From: DASUAS01 sp036271015
GTDB taxonomy: Bacteria > Actinomycetota > Acidimicrobiia > IMCC26256 > DASPTH01
NCBI GenBank assembly: GCA_036271015.1
Contig: DATBBL010000015.1
Span: forward strand, 1-14,616
DNA length: 14,616 nt
Direction: 5' to 3'
How positions within the stretch are numbered: position 1 is the stretch's first letter; each line of letters starts with the position of its first letter. Made by a program: the position numbers and the translations under genes. Below, one piece after another: positions 1 to 6,438 of this stretch. The notes below the pieces were generated by a model, which had not been told where the DNA came from, did no database searches, and was given only the letters and a program-made list of their open reading frames with translations.

Positions 1-20
1 GACGCGCCCGCGCGCCGCGG

Positions 21-26
21 TAGGTT
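21..26 (+). promoter_or_regulatory. Putative -10 box (TAGGTT) for the cupredoxin gene
   Basis: TAGGTT fits the TANNNT pattern seen before several other genes here. It would start transcription near position 33 and leave a short leader containing the GGAGG at 43-47, 10 nt before the GTG start at 58. No recognisable -35 box is visible. This is inference from pattern and spacing only. Confidence 0.35.
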
Positions 27-57
27 CCCGGGCTCGCATCCCGGAGGTCTCGGTCCC

Positions 58-1065
58 GTGAAGTTCGGCTCTCTTCGCCTGCGTTCGGCACTCGTCGTCG
101 CGCTCGCCCTGGCAGCACTCGTCGCGCTCGCTGCGCCCGTCACCGCGGCCGCGCCGCAGCAGGCGCTGCCGGGTCAGGTCTCGGTGATCGGTGGCGTGAA
201 CGATCCGAAGGACCCGAACATCGCGGTGCTCGAGTTCCTCCCCGAGACGCTCGAGGTCGCGACCGGCACCACCGTGACCTGGGAGATCGCGGGGCCGGAG
301 CCGCACTCCGTCACCTTCGTGCCACCGGGTACCGACCCGCCGAGCGTCGACAAGGACCCGTCGTTGTTCACGCCCACTCCGGCCACCGGTCCGTACGACG
401 GCACCACCTTGGTGAACTCCGGCGTCCTGCCCCTCGGACAGACCTCGGAGGTCCAGAAGTTCTCCATGTCGTTCGCGAACCCGGGCACGTACACGTATTA
501 CTGCGTGCTGCACCCCAACATGGTGGGCACGCTCCAGGTCACGACCGGCGCGCAGGACTCGCAACCGAAGATCACCAAGGCGGGGAACGCCGAGACCAAG
601 AAGTACCTCGCCGAGGGTGAGGCCGCGAAGCGGAAGCTGCTGGCGGCGAAGCCGAAGCAGACCCAGAACTCCAACGGCTCGACCACCTACAACGTGGAGC
701 TGGGCGCGTCGACCGCGCACACCGACGTGCTCGCGTTCGCGCCGACGCCGAAGAACGTCAAGGCCGGCGACCACGTCACGTTCGTGAACAACTCGTCCGC
801 GCCGCACACCGCCAGCTTCGGCGGTCCGCTGGTGCCCACGGTGCCCATCGCGCCGAACGTCATGAGCGCGGTCCCGGGCCCGTCGCCCCAGACGCTCGCC
901 CAGGGCGTGTACCTCAACACCGGCTGGTTGCCACCCAAGACCAAGCAGGGGCCCGCCGTCGCCGCGCGCAGCTACACGTACGACGTGCCGGCGCCCGGCA
1001 AGTACACCTACGTGTGCGTGCTCCACCTCCCGAGCGGCATGGCGGGCGAGATCGACGCGACCTGA
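58..1065 (+). CDS. Secreted protein with two tandem cupredoxin (plastocyanin-like) domains
   Basis: The 335-residue product starts with a basic segment (KFGSLRLR), a hydrophobic stretch (about 11-26) and Ala-rich cleavage-like sites near 26-32, so it is probably exported. Two copper-binding domains follow. Domain 1 (about 40-163) shows type 1 copper ligands H83, C149, H152 and M155 (CVLHPNM). Domain 2 (about 212-333) shows H250, C320, H323 and M328 (CVLHLPSGM). Both share an N/SG-LP segment and a YTYxCVLH..MxG end, which suggests internal duplication. A Lys- and Ala-rich linker (about 171-203) joins them. GTG 58 is chosen because GGAGG sits 10 nt upstream and the signal peptide begins there. 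Its role is probably electron transfer or copper handling outside the membrane, but the partner is unknown. No redox enzyme lies next to it in the window. Confidence 0.85.
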   Translation: MKFGSLRLRSALVVALALAALVALAAPVTAAAPQQALPGQVSVIGGVNDPKDPNIAVLEFLPETLEVATGTTVTWEIAGPEPHSVTFVPPGTDPPSVDKDPSLFTPTPATGPYDGTTLVNSGVLPLGQTSEVQKFSMSFANPGTYTYYCVLHPNMVGTLQVTTGAQDSQPKITKAGNAETKKYLAEGEAAKRKLLAAKPKQTQNSNGSTTYNVELGASTAHTDVLAFAPTPKNVKAGDHVTFVNNSSAPHTASFGGPLVPTVPIAPNVMSAVPGPSPQTLAQGVYLNTGWLPPKTKQGPAVAARSYTYDVPAPGKYTYVCVLHLPSGMAGEIDAT

Positions 1066-1081
1066 GCCGGGCTCGGGCGTT

Positions 1082-1103
1082 CGCGGGCGCACGTCCGTGT
1101 TTT
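1082..1103 (+). terminator. Possible weak intrinsic terminator after the cupredoxin gene
   Basis: Arms 1082-1088 and 1093-1099 can pair over 7 bp (two G-U pairs) around a GCAC loop, followed directly by TTTT at 1100-1103. It lies 17 nt after the cupredoxin stop and before the next gene's ribosome binding site. The stem is short and the T run brief, so it could be chance. Confidence 0.4.
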
Positions 1104-1126
1104 GGGGCAGACTGCGGACCGGTACG

Positions 1127-1132
1127 AGGAGG
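1127..1132 (+). promoter_or_regulatory. Ribosome binding site that sets the start at 1139
   Basis: AGGAGG lies 6 nt before ATG 1139. The same frame has an upstream ATG at 1097, but that one has no Shine-Dalgarno and would add 14 residues (MFWGRLRTGTRRSG) outside the domain. The start is therefore placed at 1139. Confidence 0.8.
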
Positions 1133-1138
1133 AGTGGT

Positions 1139-1561
1139 ATGGATCGGCACGAACGCATCGACGAGCAGCTCGCGAACGTCCCCCTGTTCTCCGGGCTCTC
1201 GAAGAAGGAGCTCCGCCTGATCTCCCAGCTCGCCACCTACCTCGAGGAGCCCGAGGGCACGGTGCTGACCCAGGAGGGCAAGCCCGGTCACGAGTTCATC
1301 ATCGTGCTCAGCGGTGAGATCGAGGTCCGCCAGGGCGGGAAGGTGGTGGCCGAGCGCGGCGCCGGCTCGTACGTCGGTGAGATCGCGCTGCTCGACCACC
1401 GGCCGCGGACGGCCACGGTCGTGGCCAAGACACCGGTGGCCATCGAGGTCATCGGCCAGCGGGAGTTCGCGGGCCTGCTCGCCGAGGTGCCCGAGCTGTC
1501 ACAGCAGCTCCTGGCGACGGTCGCTCGGCGTCTCGCCGACCTCGACGCGAACCAAGCCTGA
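1139..1561 (+). CDS. Stand-alone cyclic-nucleotide-binding domain protein
   Basis: The 140-residue product is essentially one cNMP-binding (CRP/PKA regulatory) domain. The N-terminal VPLFSGLSKKEL (14-25) is the usual opening of the family. The phosphate-binding cassette is well kept: G80-E81-I-A-L-L, then R90-T91-A92. The E81-R90 spacing of nine matches the PKA-type cassette, so E81 and R90 are expected to contact the ribose hydroxyl and phosphate. No helix-turn-helix follows, and at 140 residues there is no room for one, so it is not a complete CRP-type regulator. It probably senses cAMP or a similar nucleotide and acts through a partner. An EAL-domain gene follows after 92 nt, so both may belong to nucleotide second-messenger signalling, though a shared transcript is not shown. 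Confidence 0.85.
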   Translation: MDRHERIDEQLANVPLFSGLSKKELRLISQLATYLEEPEGTVLTQEGKPGHEFIIVLSGEIEVRQGGKVVAERGAGSYVGEIALLDHRPRTATVVAKTPVAIEVIGQREFAGLLAEVPELSQQLLATVARRLADLDANQA

Positions 1562-1653
1562 GCACGGTCGCGGCGGCACCCGGCTCAAGCGAGGTCCCGG
1601 TCACGCCGATCCTCTGACACCGGGGAGGGGGCATCCCGGTCGGAGGACCTGCG

Positions 1654-2466
1654 ATGGACCGGCGCAAAGACGTCGCCGCCGAATCGGACCTGCAACGCGC
1701 GCTCGATTGCGGTGAGCTGATCCGGCTCTACCAGCCGATCGTGGAGCTCGAATCGTGGGCGCCCGTGTACGTCGAGGCGCTCCTCCGGTGGGACCACCCG
1801 GACCGCGGGCTGCTCACCCCGGACGAATTCCTCGTCGATGCGGACGACAGCGCGCTCCTCGTGCGCATCGGGTGGTCGGTCGTGATCGAAGCGGCGCGCC
1901 GCGCCGGGGAGTGGCGACTCGCGCATCCCGAACGTCCGATCACGGTGTCGGTCAACCTCTCGGCGGAGCACCTCGAGAAGCGCGAGCTGTCGGGCCGGGT
2001 CGAGCGCCTGTTGCTCGACAACCTGGTGCCGGGCCCGAATGCCATGGCCTTCGAGGTCTCGGAGCGCACCGTCCTCTCCCGCCGGATCCGGGCGCGCGAC
2101 CGTCTCACCCCGCTGCGCAACCTCGGCGTGGAGATCGTGGTCGACGACTTCGGCGCGACGGCGGCTGCCACCGCGGCCGGGCCGTCCGAGCTGCGCGACA
2201 CCATCGTCGAGCTGCTCGAGCCGCTCCGGGCGTTCCCGCTCGACGTGATCAAACTCGACTCGAGCGTCGTCCACCGCCTGGACGGAGGCGTATCCGACGT
2301 GGTCGCGGCGGCCCACTCGATCGACCTCCGCGTGGTCGCGCTCGGCGTGGAGGACGAGGTGGCGGTCGAGCGAGCGCGCGACGCCGGCTTCGATCTCGCA
2401 CAGGGATTCTTCTTCCACCGGCCGGCACCGCCCGCGTCCGTCGACCGTCTGCTCGAGCATCGGTGA
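1654..2466 (+). CDS. EAL-domain protein (c-di-GMP phosphodiesterase family, probably degenerate)
   Basis: The 270-residue product is almost all one EAL domain (about 12-268), with no GGDEF, sensor or membrane segment. ATG 1654 has GGAGGA 6 nt upstream. Family motifs in order are E41-A-L-L-R-W, S-V-N101-L-S, F-E134-V-S-E, D164-D165-F-G, K200-L-D, then A-L230-G-V-E233, and Q250-G. The metal and substrate residues E41, N101, E134, D164, D165, K200, E233 and Q250 are therefore present. However, the first Glu of the usual AEGVE motif, described as the general base in RocR, is Leu230. The loop after DDFG, normally TGYSSL, is replaced by an Ala/Thr-rich stretch (ATAAATAAG), and the segment to K200 is about a dozen residues longer than usual. 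I infer weak or no catalysis and a c-di-GMP-binding or protein-interaction role. Confidence 0.85.
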   Translation: MDRRKDVAAESDLQRALDCGELIRLYQPIVELESWAPVYVEALLRWDHPDRGLLTPDEFLVDADDSALLVRIGWSVVIEAARRAGEWRLAHPERPITVSVNLSAEHLEKRELSGRVERLLLDNLVPGPNAMAFEVSERTVLSRRIRARDRLTPLRNLGVEIVVDDFGATAAATAAGPSELRDTIVELLEPLRAFPLDVIKLDSSVVHRLDGGVSDVVAAAHSIDLRVVALGVEDEVAVERARDAGFDLAQGFFFHRPAPPASVDRLLEHR

Positions 2467-2515
2467 ACGCCACCCGATGAGCGCGCCTCGATGAACGCGC
2501 CGGCGCCGGGCTGGG

Positions 2516-2521
2516 TAGCCT
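2516..2521 (+). promoter_or_regulatory. -10 box (TAGCCT) giving a probable leaderless sigma factor mRNA
   Basis: TAGCCT ends 6 nt before ATG 2528, so a transcript starting at the usual distance from a -10 box would begin at the A of the start codon. No Shine-Dalgarno precedes this ATG. Leaderless mRNAs are well known in actinobacteria. No -35 box is evident. Confidence 0.5.
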
Positions 2522-2527
2522 GGCTCC

Positions 2528-3133
2528 ATGGCAGACCAGGCCGAGTTCGCCGAGCTCGCCATGCCGTACATGTCGGCCCTCTACTCCGCCGCGCTGCGCA
2601 TGACGCGCAACCCGTCCGATGCCGAGGACCTCGTGCAGGAGACGTACCTGCGCGCCTATCGCGGGTTCGGTGGGTTCAAGGAGGGGACCAACCTCAAGGC
2701 CTGGCTCTACAAGATCCTGACCAACACCTTCATCAACTCGTACCGCGCCAAGAAGCGTCGCCCCGACGAGGTCGACCTCGACGACACCGAGGACTTCTTC
2801 CTGTACCGCCGCCTGGGCGGGCTCGAGGCGGCGGAGGCGGGCCGCACTCCCGAGGCGGAGGTGCTCGAGAGCATCCCGGACGAGGTGGTGAAGGAGGCGC
2901 TCGAGGCGCTCCCGGAGCAGTTCCGGATGGCGGTGCTGCTGGCCGACGTCGAAGGCTTCTCCTACAAGGAGATCGCCGAGATCATGGATGTGCCCATCGG
3001 CACGGTCATGAGTCGGCTGCACCGTGGAAGAAAGCAGCTCCAGGAGCGGTTGTGGGACTTCGGTCGCGAGCGCGGCTTGATCCCGACGGTGCCGTCGCCG
3101 GCACCCGAAGCCGCCGGTACTGCGGGGGGTTAG
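2528..3133 (+). CDS. ECF RNA polymerase sigma factor, SigR/SigH (RpoE-like) type
   Basis: The 201-residue product has sigma region 2 (about 9-75), with DAEDLVQET (31-39), FKEGTNLKAWLYKILTNTF (50-68) and INSYR (69-73). Region 4 (about 122-176) has LPEQFRMAVLLADVEGF and the helix-turn-helix YKEIAEIMDVPIGTVMSRLHR (146-166). These segments closely match my recollection of Mycobacterium tuberculosis SigH and Streptomyces SigR, which direct the response to disulfide (thiol-oxidative) stress. The next gene, 9 nt downstream, encodes a zinc-binding anti-sigma factor of the RsrA type, as expected for this group. ATG 2528 begins the domain, lacks a Shine-Dalgarno and probably heads a leaderless mRNA. 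The C-terminal tail (about 185-201) is Pro/Ala/Gly-rich and not conserved. Family assignment is firm. The redox role is inferred from similarity and the partner gene. Confidence 0.93.
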   Translation: MADQAEFAELAMPYMSALYSAALRMTRNPSDAEDLVQETYLRAYRGFGGFKEGTNLKAWLYKILTNTFINSYRAKKRRPDEVDLDDTEDFFLYRRLGGLEAAEAGRTPEAEVLESIPDEVVKEALEALPEQFRMAVLLADVEGFSYKEIAEIMDVPIGTVMSRLHRGRKQLQERLWDFGRERGLIPTVPSPAPEAAGTAGG

Positions 3134-3142
3134 AGCACCACC

Positions 3143-3403
3143 ATGGACTGCGACAAGGCGATCTACCGGGTCTACGGCTACCTCGACGGCGAGCTGACCG
3201 TCTGGCGGCGCTGGACCATCCGACGGCACCTCGACAAGTGCCCGCCGTGCGCGCAGGGCTTCGACTTCGAGATCGAGCTGCGCCAGGTGATCTCGTCCAA
3301 GTGCCGCGACGACGTGCCGCCGGAGCTCAAGCGGCGCATCGCCCAGGCGCTGGGCGCACCGCTGCCCCCGGAGGAGAGCGATCCGGCCGCCGGCTCCGTG
3401 TAG
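3143..3403 (+). CDS. Zinc-binding anti-sigma factor, RsrA/RshA-like
   Basis: The 86-residue product has the zinc anti-sigma (zf-HC2) signature: C3, then H29-L-D-K-C33-P-P-C36. A further cysteine, C54, in SSKCRDDVP corresponds to the Cys region near the end of the RsrA core. In RsrA, zinc-bound thiols form a disulfide under oxidative stress and release the sigma factor. The same ligands here suggest the same switch, acting in the cytosol on the sigma factor encoded just upstream. The N terminus is shorter than that of RsrA, with the first zinc Cys at residue 3. ATG 3143 follows the sigma stop by 9 nt and lacks a strong Shine-Dalgarno, so translation is probably coupled to the sigma gene. Confidence 0.88.
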   Translation: MDCDKAIYRVYGYLDGELTVWRRWTIRRHLDKCPPCAQGFDFEIELRQVISSKCRDDVPPELKRRIAQALGAPLPPEESDPAAGSV

Positions 3404-3425
3404 CGAAGGGCCGGGAAGCGCGAAC

Positions 3426-3431
3426 TACGCT
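3426..3431 (+). promoter_or_regulatory. Putative -10 box (TACGCT) before the small membrane protein gene
   Basis: TACGCT fits TANNNT and predicts a start near 3438, giving a leader of about 23 nt with GGAGGA at 3448-3453, 7 nt before GTG 3461. No -35 box is visible. Confidence 0.4.
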
Positions 3432-3460
3432 CGCGTCGTCCCGACCCGGAGGAACCGCTC

Positions 3461-3697
3461 GTGAACTCGGCCCGTGCCCGCGTCGTCTATGTCGTGACCC
3501 TCTCGCTGGTCGCGCTGACCACCCTGGCCGCACCGGCCGGGGCGACGACGCCCGTCCTCGCCAACCAGAAGTTCCAGTGGTTCTACTGGATCGGCTTCAT
3601 CCTCGCCGCCAGCCTCGTCCTCTGGCTGCTGGCAAGCCTCGTCGGCTACTACGTCCGGGTGATCCGCCCCAAGCACCGGGGTCGCCCGTCCTCATGA
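3461..3697 (+). CDS. Small membrane protein with signal peptide and one transmembrane segment
   Basis: I do not recognise this 78-residue protein as a named family. Residues 1-28 look like a signal peptide: basic start (NSARAR), hydrophobic core (about 8-22) and an APAGA-T cleavage-like site. An aromatic stretch, FQWFYWIGF (38-46), leads into a transmembrane helix (about 42-64). A basic tail follows (RVIRPKHRGRPSS), expected in the cytosol. GTG 3461 has GGAGGA 7 nt upstream, which supports real translation. The gene ends where a 7-codon mini-ORF begins, and that mini-ORF leads into the metalloprotease gene, so the two are probably cotranscribed. The function is unknown. A helper of a membrane complex is possible but unproven. 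Confidence 0.7.
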   Translation: MNSARARVVYVVTLSLVALTTLAAPAGATTPVLANQKFQWFYWIGFILAASLVLWLLASLVGYYVRVIRPKHRGRPSS

Positions 3698-3717
3698 GCG
3701 GGGCCCACCGCCCGTGA
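3694..3717 (+). other. Seven-codon mini-ORF linking two genes by 4-nt overlaps
   Basis: ATG 3694 overlaps the TGA stop of the preceding gene (ATGA), encodes MSGAHRP, and ends at TGA 3715-3717, which overlaps the GTG start of the metalloprotease (GTGA). It probably has no peptide function. It could let terminating ribosomes pass from one gene to the next. No Shine-Dalgarno of its own is evident. Confidence 0.4.
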
Positions 3718-4814
3718 CCCACATCCCGGCCGTCGCCGTGGCCGAGCCGCCGCCGGCCCCGCCGGTCCACGATCCGATCGACTGGGCGCTCGCGGAACGG
3801 GTCGCCCGCCGGTTCAGCGGGCGCGAGCCCCTCGCCGCCTCCTACCTGGCCGGCTCGTTGCGCGACGACTTCGATGCGGTCACGGCCCAGGCGGAGTCGC
3901 TCGTCGCCGACTACACCGGCCTGCGGCCGCCGGGCCCGGCGCGGGCGCAGGTGGTCGACCGCGCGTCGTGGGTCTCGGCCAACGTCTCGTCGATGCGCCG
4001 CCTGCTGGCGCCGCTCACCGCGCGAGTCGGCGAACGCATGGCCGGCAGCCGGGTCGCGCCCATCGGCCGCCGGGTGGCGGGCACCGAGACCGGGGTGCTC
4101 CTCGGCTACCTCGCCCAGCGGGTGCTCGGCCAGTACGACCTGCTGGTGCTCGACGACGACGCCGCGGCCGACGCCGTCTACTACGTCGGCGGCAACATCC
4201 TCTCGTTGGAGAAGCGGTTCGCGTTCCGCCCCCGCGACTTCCGCCTCTGGATCGCCATCCACGAGGTCACCCACCGGGCGCAGTTCACCGGGGTGCCCTG
4301 GATGAAGCCCTACTACCTGTCGTTGGTCGAGAGCACGTTGTCGTCGATCGATCCGGACCCCCGCCGGCTGGTGCAGGCGTTGGCCCGCGCGGCCGACGAG
4401 TTCCGCAGCGGGCGCAACCCGCTCGACGACGGCGGTCTCGTCGCGCTGCTCGCCAGCGAGGAGCAGCGCGGCGCCCTCGCCAACGTGCAGGCCCTCATGT
4501 CGTTGCTCGAGGGCCACGGCAACAGCGTGATGAACCAGCTCGGGCGCGAGCACGTCGCCGGTCAGGCGCGCATGGCGCGCGTGCTCCACGCCCGCCGGCA
4601 GAGCGCGGGGATGGCCGCCTTCCTACAGAAGTTGGTCGGCCTCGAGTCGAAGATGCGCCAGTACGAGGTGGGGGAGACCTTCATCGCCGCGGTCGAGCGC
4701 GAGGCGGGCCCCCGCGCCATCGACGCCGCGTGGCGCGGCCCGGAGTTCCTGCCCACCATCGACGAGCTCAGCCGTCCGAACGAGTGGCTCGCCCGGGTCG
4801 ACGGCGCGACGTGA
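3714..4814 (+). CDS. Zinc-dependent metalloprotease, DUF2342 / F420-biosynthesis-associated family
   Basis: The 366-residue product carries the zinc-protease motif H183-E184-V-T-H187 and a later E266-G-H268, which could supply another metal ligand. Other segments typical of this actinobacterial family are D20-x-x-D-W (20-24), YYVGGNIL (156-163) and the QYE-G-FI region (316-323). The family is annotated as a putative zinc metallopeptidase and called coenzyme F420 biosynthesis-associated because of its species distribution. Its substrate is unknown. No signal peptide or membrane helix is seen, so it is probably cytosolic. GTG 3714 is taken as the start because it overlaps the mini-ORF stop and precedes the conserved region. 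The gene overlaps tilS by 4 nt (GTGA), the same neighbour as in many actinobacteria such as mycobacteria. A role in F420 metabolism is not shown by anything in this window. Confidence 0.87.
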   Translation: MTHIPAVAVAEPPPAPPVHDPIDWALAERVARRFSGREPLAASYLAGSLRDDFDAVTAQAESLVADYTGLRPPGPARAQVVDRASWVSANVSSMRRLLAPLTARVGERMAGSRVAPIGRRVAGTETGVLLGYLAQRVLGQYDLLVLDDDAAADAVYYVGGNILSLEKRFAFRPRDFRLWIAIHEVTHRAQFTGVPWMKPYYLSLVESTLSSIDPDPRRLVQALARAADEFRSGRNPLDDGGLVALLASEEQRGALANVQALMSLLEGHGNSVMNQLGREHVAGQARMARVLHARRQSAGMAAFLQKLVGLESKMRQYEVGETFIAAVEREAGPRAIDAAWRGPEFLPTIDELSRPNEWLARVDGAT

Positions 4815-5743
4815 TCCCGGCCACCGCGTCGGCGGTGGATCCACTGGCGCCGTGGCGCGAACCGTTCGCGACCGAGGTGCGCGGCCTGGTCGCGCCGGTC
4901 GTCGTGGGGTGTTCGGGTGGGGCCGACTCGGTGGCCCTCCTCGCGCTCGCGGCCGACGCCGGCCTGGCCCCGATCGCGGTGCACGTCGATCACGCGCTGC
5001 GAGCCGGAAGCGGCGGGGAAGCGGCGGCGGTCGGAGCAGTCGCGGCGCGGCTAGGTGGTGAGGTCCGGGCGGTGCGGGCGCCGGTGACCGCGGGACCCAA
5101 CCTCGAGGCGCGCGCCCGGGAGGCCCGGTACGAGGCGCTCGAGCGGGCCCGGGTCGAGCTCGACGCCGCGGCGGTGCTGGTCGGCCACACCACCGACGAT
5201 CAGGCCGAGACCGTCCTGCTCAACGTGCTGCGGGGTTCGGCGGGTTCCGGGCTCGCGGGGATGGCGCCCCGGCACGGGCACGTGGTCCGACCGCTGCTCG
5301 GGTACCGGCGCGAGCAGACCCGTGCGCTGTGCGAGGCACTGGGCCTGAGCGTCCTGACCGACCCGATGAACGATGACCGCGCCTTCCGTCGGGTCGCGAT
5401 CCGTCACGACGTGTTGCCGATGCTGTCCGCACTGGCGGAGCGAGACCTGGTGCCGGTCCTCGCCCGGCAGGCCGACATCCTCCGTTCAGAATCGGAGTAC
5501 CTCGACGCGCTGGCGACCCGCGCCTGGCCCGACGCCGACCCACCGTCGGCGCGGGCCCTGGCCGGGCTCCCCCTGCCACTGGCGCGCCGCGCGGTGCGGC
5601 AGTGGGTCGGCGCGCCGCCGCCGTCGTCGCTCGAGGTCGAGCGCGTGCTCGCGGTCGCGGCCGGTGACGGGCGCGGGACGGAGCTCGCGGGGGGGCGCGC
5701 GGTGCGTCGTCAGGCCGGACGCCTCTTCCTGGACGTCGGCTAG
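4811..5743 (+). CDS. tilS: tRNA(Ile)-lysidine synthetase
   Basis: TilS uses ATP and lysine to convert C34 of the CAU-anticodon tRNA-Ile into lysidine, so that it reads AUA. The 310-residue product has the PP-loop ATP-binding motif SGGADS (35-40), HVDHALR (58-64), GHTTDDQAET (125-134) and a DPMNDD segment (184-189) followed by an Arg-rich IRHDVLP stretch. It is shorter than the roughly 430-residue E. coli enzyme and appears to lack the full C-terminal domains, which is common among actinobacterial forms. GTG 4811 is chosen because it overlaps the upstream TGA by 4 nt and leaves a normal N terminus. An in-frame extension reaches far into the previous gene but is only open frame. The stop TAG (5741-5743) also forms the start of the putative hpt -10 box. 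Confidence 0.93.
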   Translation: MIPATASAVDPLAPWREPFATEVRGLVAPVVVGCSGGADSVALLALAADAGLAPIAVHVDHALRAGSGGEAAAVGAVAARLGGEVRAVRAPVTAGPNLEARAREARYEALERARVELDAAAVLVGHTTDDQAETVLLNVLRGSAGSGLAGMAPRHGHVVRPLLGYRREQTRALCEALGLSVLTDPMNDDRAFRRVAIRHDVLPMLSALAERDLVPVLARQADILRSESEYLDALATRAWPDADPPSARALAGLPLPLARRAVRQWVGAPPPSSLEVERVLAVAAGDGRGTELAGGRAVRRQAGRLFLDVG

Positions 5744-5746
5744 CTT
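5741..5746 (+). promoter_or_regulatory. Putative -10 box (TAGCTT) for hpt, overlapping the tilS stop
   Basis: TAGCTT includes the tilS TAG stop and ends 8 nt before the hpt GTG. Transcription would start within about 2 nt of the start codon, and hpt has no Shine-Dalgarno, so a leaderless or nearly leaderless mRNA is inferred. Confidence 0.4.
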
Positions 5747-5754
5747 CACGGGCC

Positions 5755-6294
5755 GTGGACCGGAGCGCGATCGGACGCGTCGTCGTCAGCGAGGAAGAGC
5801 TGCAGTCGCGGATCACCGAGCTGGGGAAGCAGCTGACGGTCGACTACGAGGGCCGGCCGCCGTTGCTCGTCGGGGTGCTCAAGGGTGCATTCGTCTTCAT
5901 GAGCGACCTGTCGCGCGCGATCGACCTCCCGGTCGAGTTCGACTTCATGGCCGTCTCGTCGTACGGGTCGGCCACGCGATCGAGCGGCGTCGTGCGCATC
6001 CTGAAGGACCTCGACCTCGACCTCACCGACCGGCACGTCCTGATCGTCGAGGACATCGTCGACTCGGGGCTCACGCTCGCGTACCTGCGCAAGAACCTCG
6101 CGGCCCGCGCACCGGCGTCGATGGAGGTGTGCGCGCTCCTGGTGAAGGAAGGTCTCCAGCGCGTCGACCTCGATCTCAAGTACGTCGGGTTCACGATCCC
6201 ACCGGCGTTCGTCGTCGGTTACGGCCTCGACGTCGGTGAGCGCTACCGCAACCTGCCGTACGTCGCCGAATACGCGGGGTCGGAACCGGTCTGA
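5755..6294 (+). CDS. hpt: Hypoxanthine (guanine) phosphoribosyltransferase
   Basis: This purine salvage enzyme joins hypoxanthine or guanine to PRPP, making IMP or GMP. The 179-residue length is normal. The PRPP-binding motif is VLIVEDIVDSGLTL (95-108), with the acidic pair E99-D100. LVGVLKGAFVFMSDL (38-52) and the flexible-loop region SSYGSATRSSG (68-78) are also typical, and VGYGLDVGERYRNLPYV (154-170) forms the base-binding end. GTG 5755 lies 11 nt after the tilS stop and starts the conserved protein. No ribosome binding site is visible, and a -10-like box lies just upstream, which suggests its own leaderless promoter. Position between tilS and ftsH matches many actinobacteria. The product, GMP, can be converted to GTP, the substrate of the downstream folE product. 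Confidence 0.94.
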   Translation: MDRSAIGRVVVSEEELQSRITELGKQLTVDYEGRPPLLVGVLKGAFVFMSDLSRAIDLPVEFDFMAVSSYGSATRSSGVVRILKDLDLDLTDRHVLIVEDIVDSGLTLAYLRKNLAARAPASMEVCALLVKEGLQRVDLDLKYVGFTIPPAFVVGYGLDVGERYRNLPYVAEYAGSEPV

Positions 6295-6316
6295 CCGCGG
6301 AGATGCAGCGCAGCCG

Positions 6317-6329
6317 CGCCCGGAGGGCG
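6317..6329 (+). other. Small GC hairpin between hpt and ftsH
   Basis: CGCCC (6317-6321) can pair with GGGCG (6325-6329) across a GGA loop. No T run follows, so this is at best a weak terminator. The 144-nt stretch between the hpt stop and the chosen ftsH start otherwise holds only the promoter-like box noted separately. Confidence 0.2.
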
Positions 6330-6398
6330 GGACGGCGCAGCGGAATCGAGCATTGAACTGGTGACCGGGGCCCGGGAGAGGGACTCCGGAGGACCAAC

Positions 6399-6404
6399 TA
6401 GATT
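6399..6404 (+). promoter_or_regulatory. Putative -10 box (TAGATT) for ftsH
   Basis: TAGATT fits the TANNNT pattern and predicts a transcript start near 6411. If correct, the ftsH starts at 6361, 6403 and 6406 would be excluded, favouring GTG 6433 or 6439. No clear -35 box is seen. Confidence 0.4.
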
Positions 6405-6429
6405 GGTGCGGCTGCCGTCTCGTATTTCC

Positions 6430-6433
6430 GGAG
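6430..6433 (+). promoter_or_regulatory. Ribosome binding site (GGAG) favouring the ftsH start at 6439
   Basis: GGAG lies 5 nt before GTG 6439. The competing site GGAGGA (6388-6393) is stronger in sequence but sits 9 nt before a TTG at 6403 and 12 nt before a GTG at 6406, upstream of the predicted transcript start. Confidence 0.4.
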
Positions 6434-6438
6434 TGGCC

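Noticed and set aside
3414..3440. GGAA followed about 17-20 nt later by GTC, resembling a SigR/SigH promoter
   Set aside because: The -10 element should be GTT, but only GTC is present and the spacing fits poorly. The TACGCT box explains transcription as well.
2491..3717. A long + strand open frame across the sigma and anti-sigma genes in another frame
   Set aside because: Its product is Arg/Gly/Pro-rich without motifs, while the sigma and anti-sigma frames have clear domains. Only its last seven codons are noted, as the mini-ORF.
3968..4810. N-terminal extension of tilS through the metalloprotease gene (open frame from 3968)
   Set aside because: The extension is out of frame with the protease and has low-complexity Arg/Pro sequence. 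TilS is complete from GTG 4811.
6361..6438. Longer FtsH N terminus from GTG 6361
   Set aside because: No ribosome site precedes 6361, the added 26 residues are not family-like, and a predicted -10 box lies inside the extension. It cannot be excluded outright.
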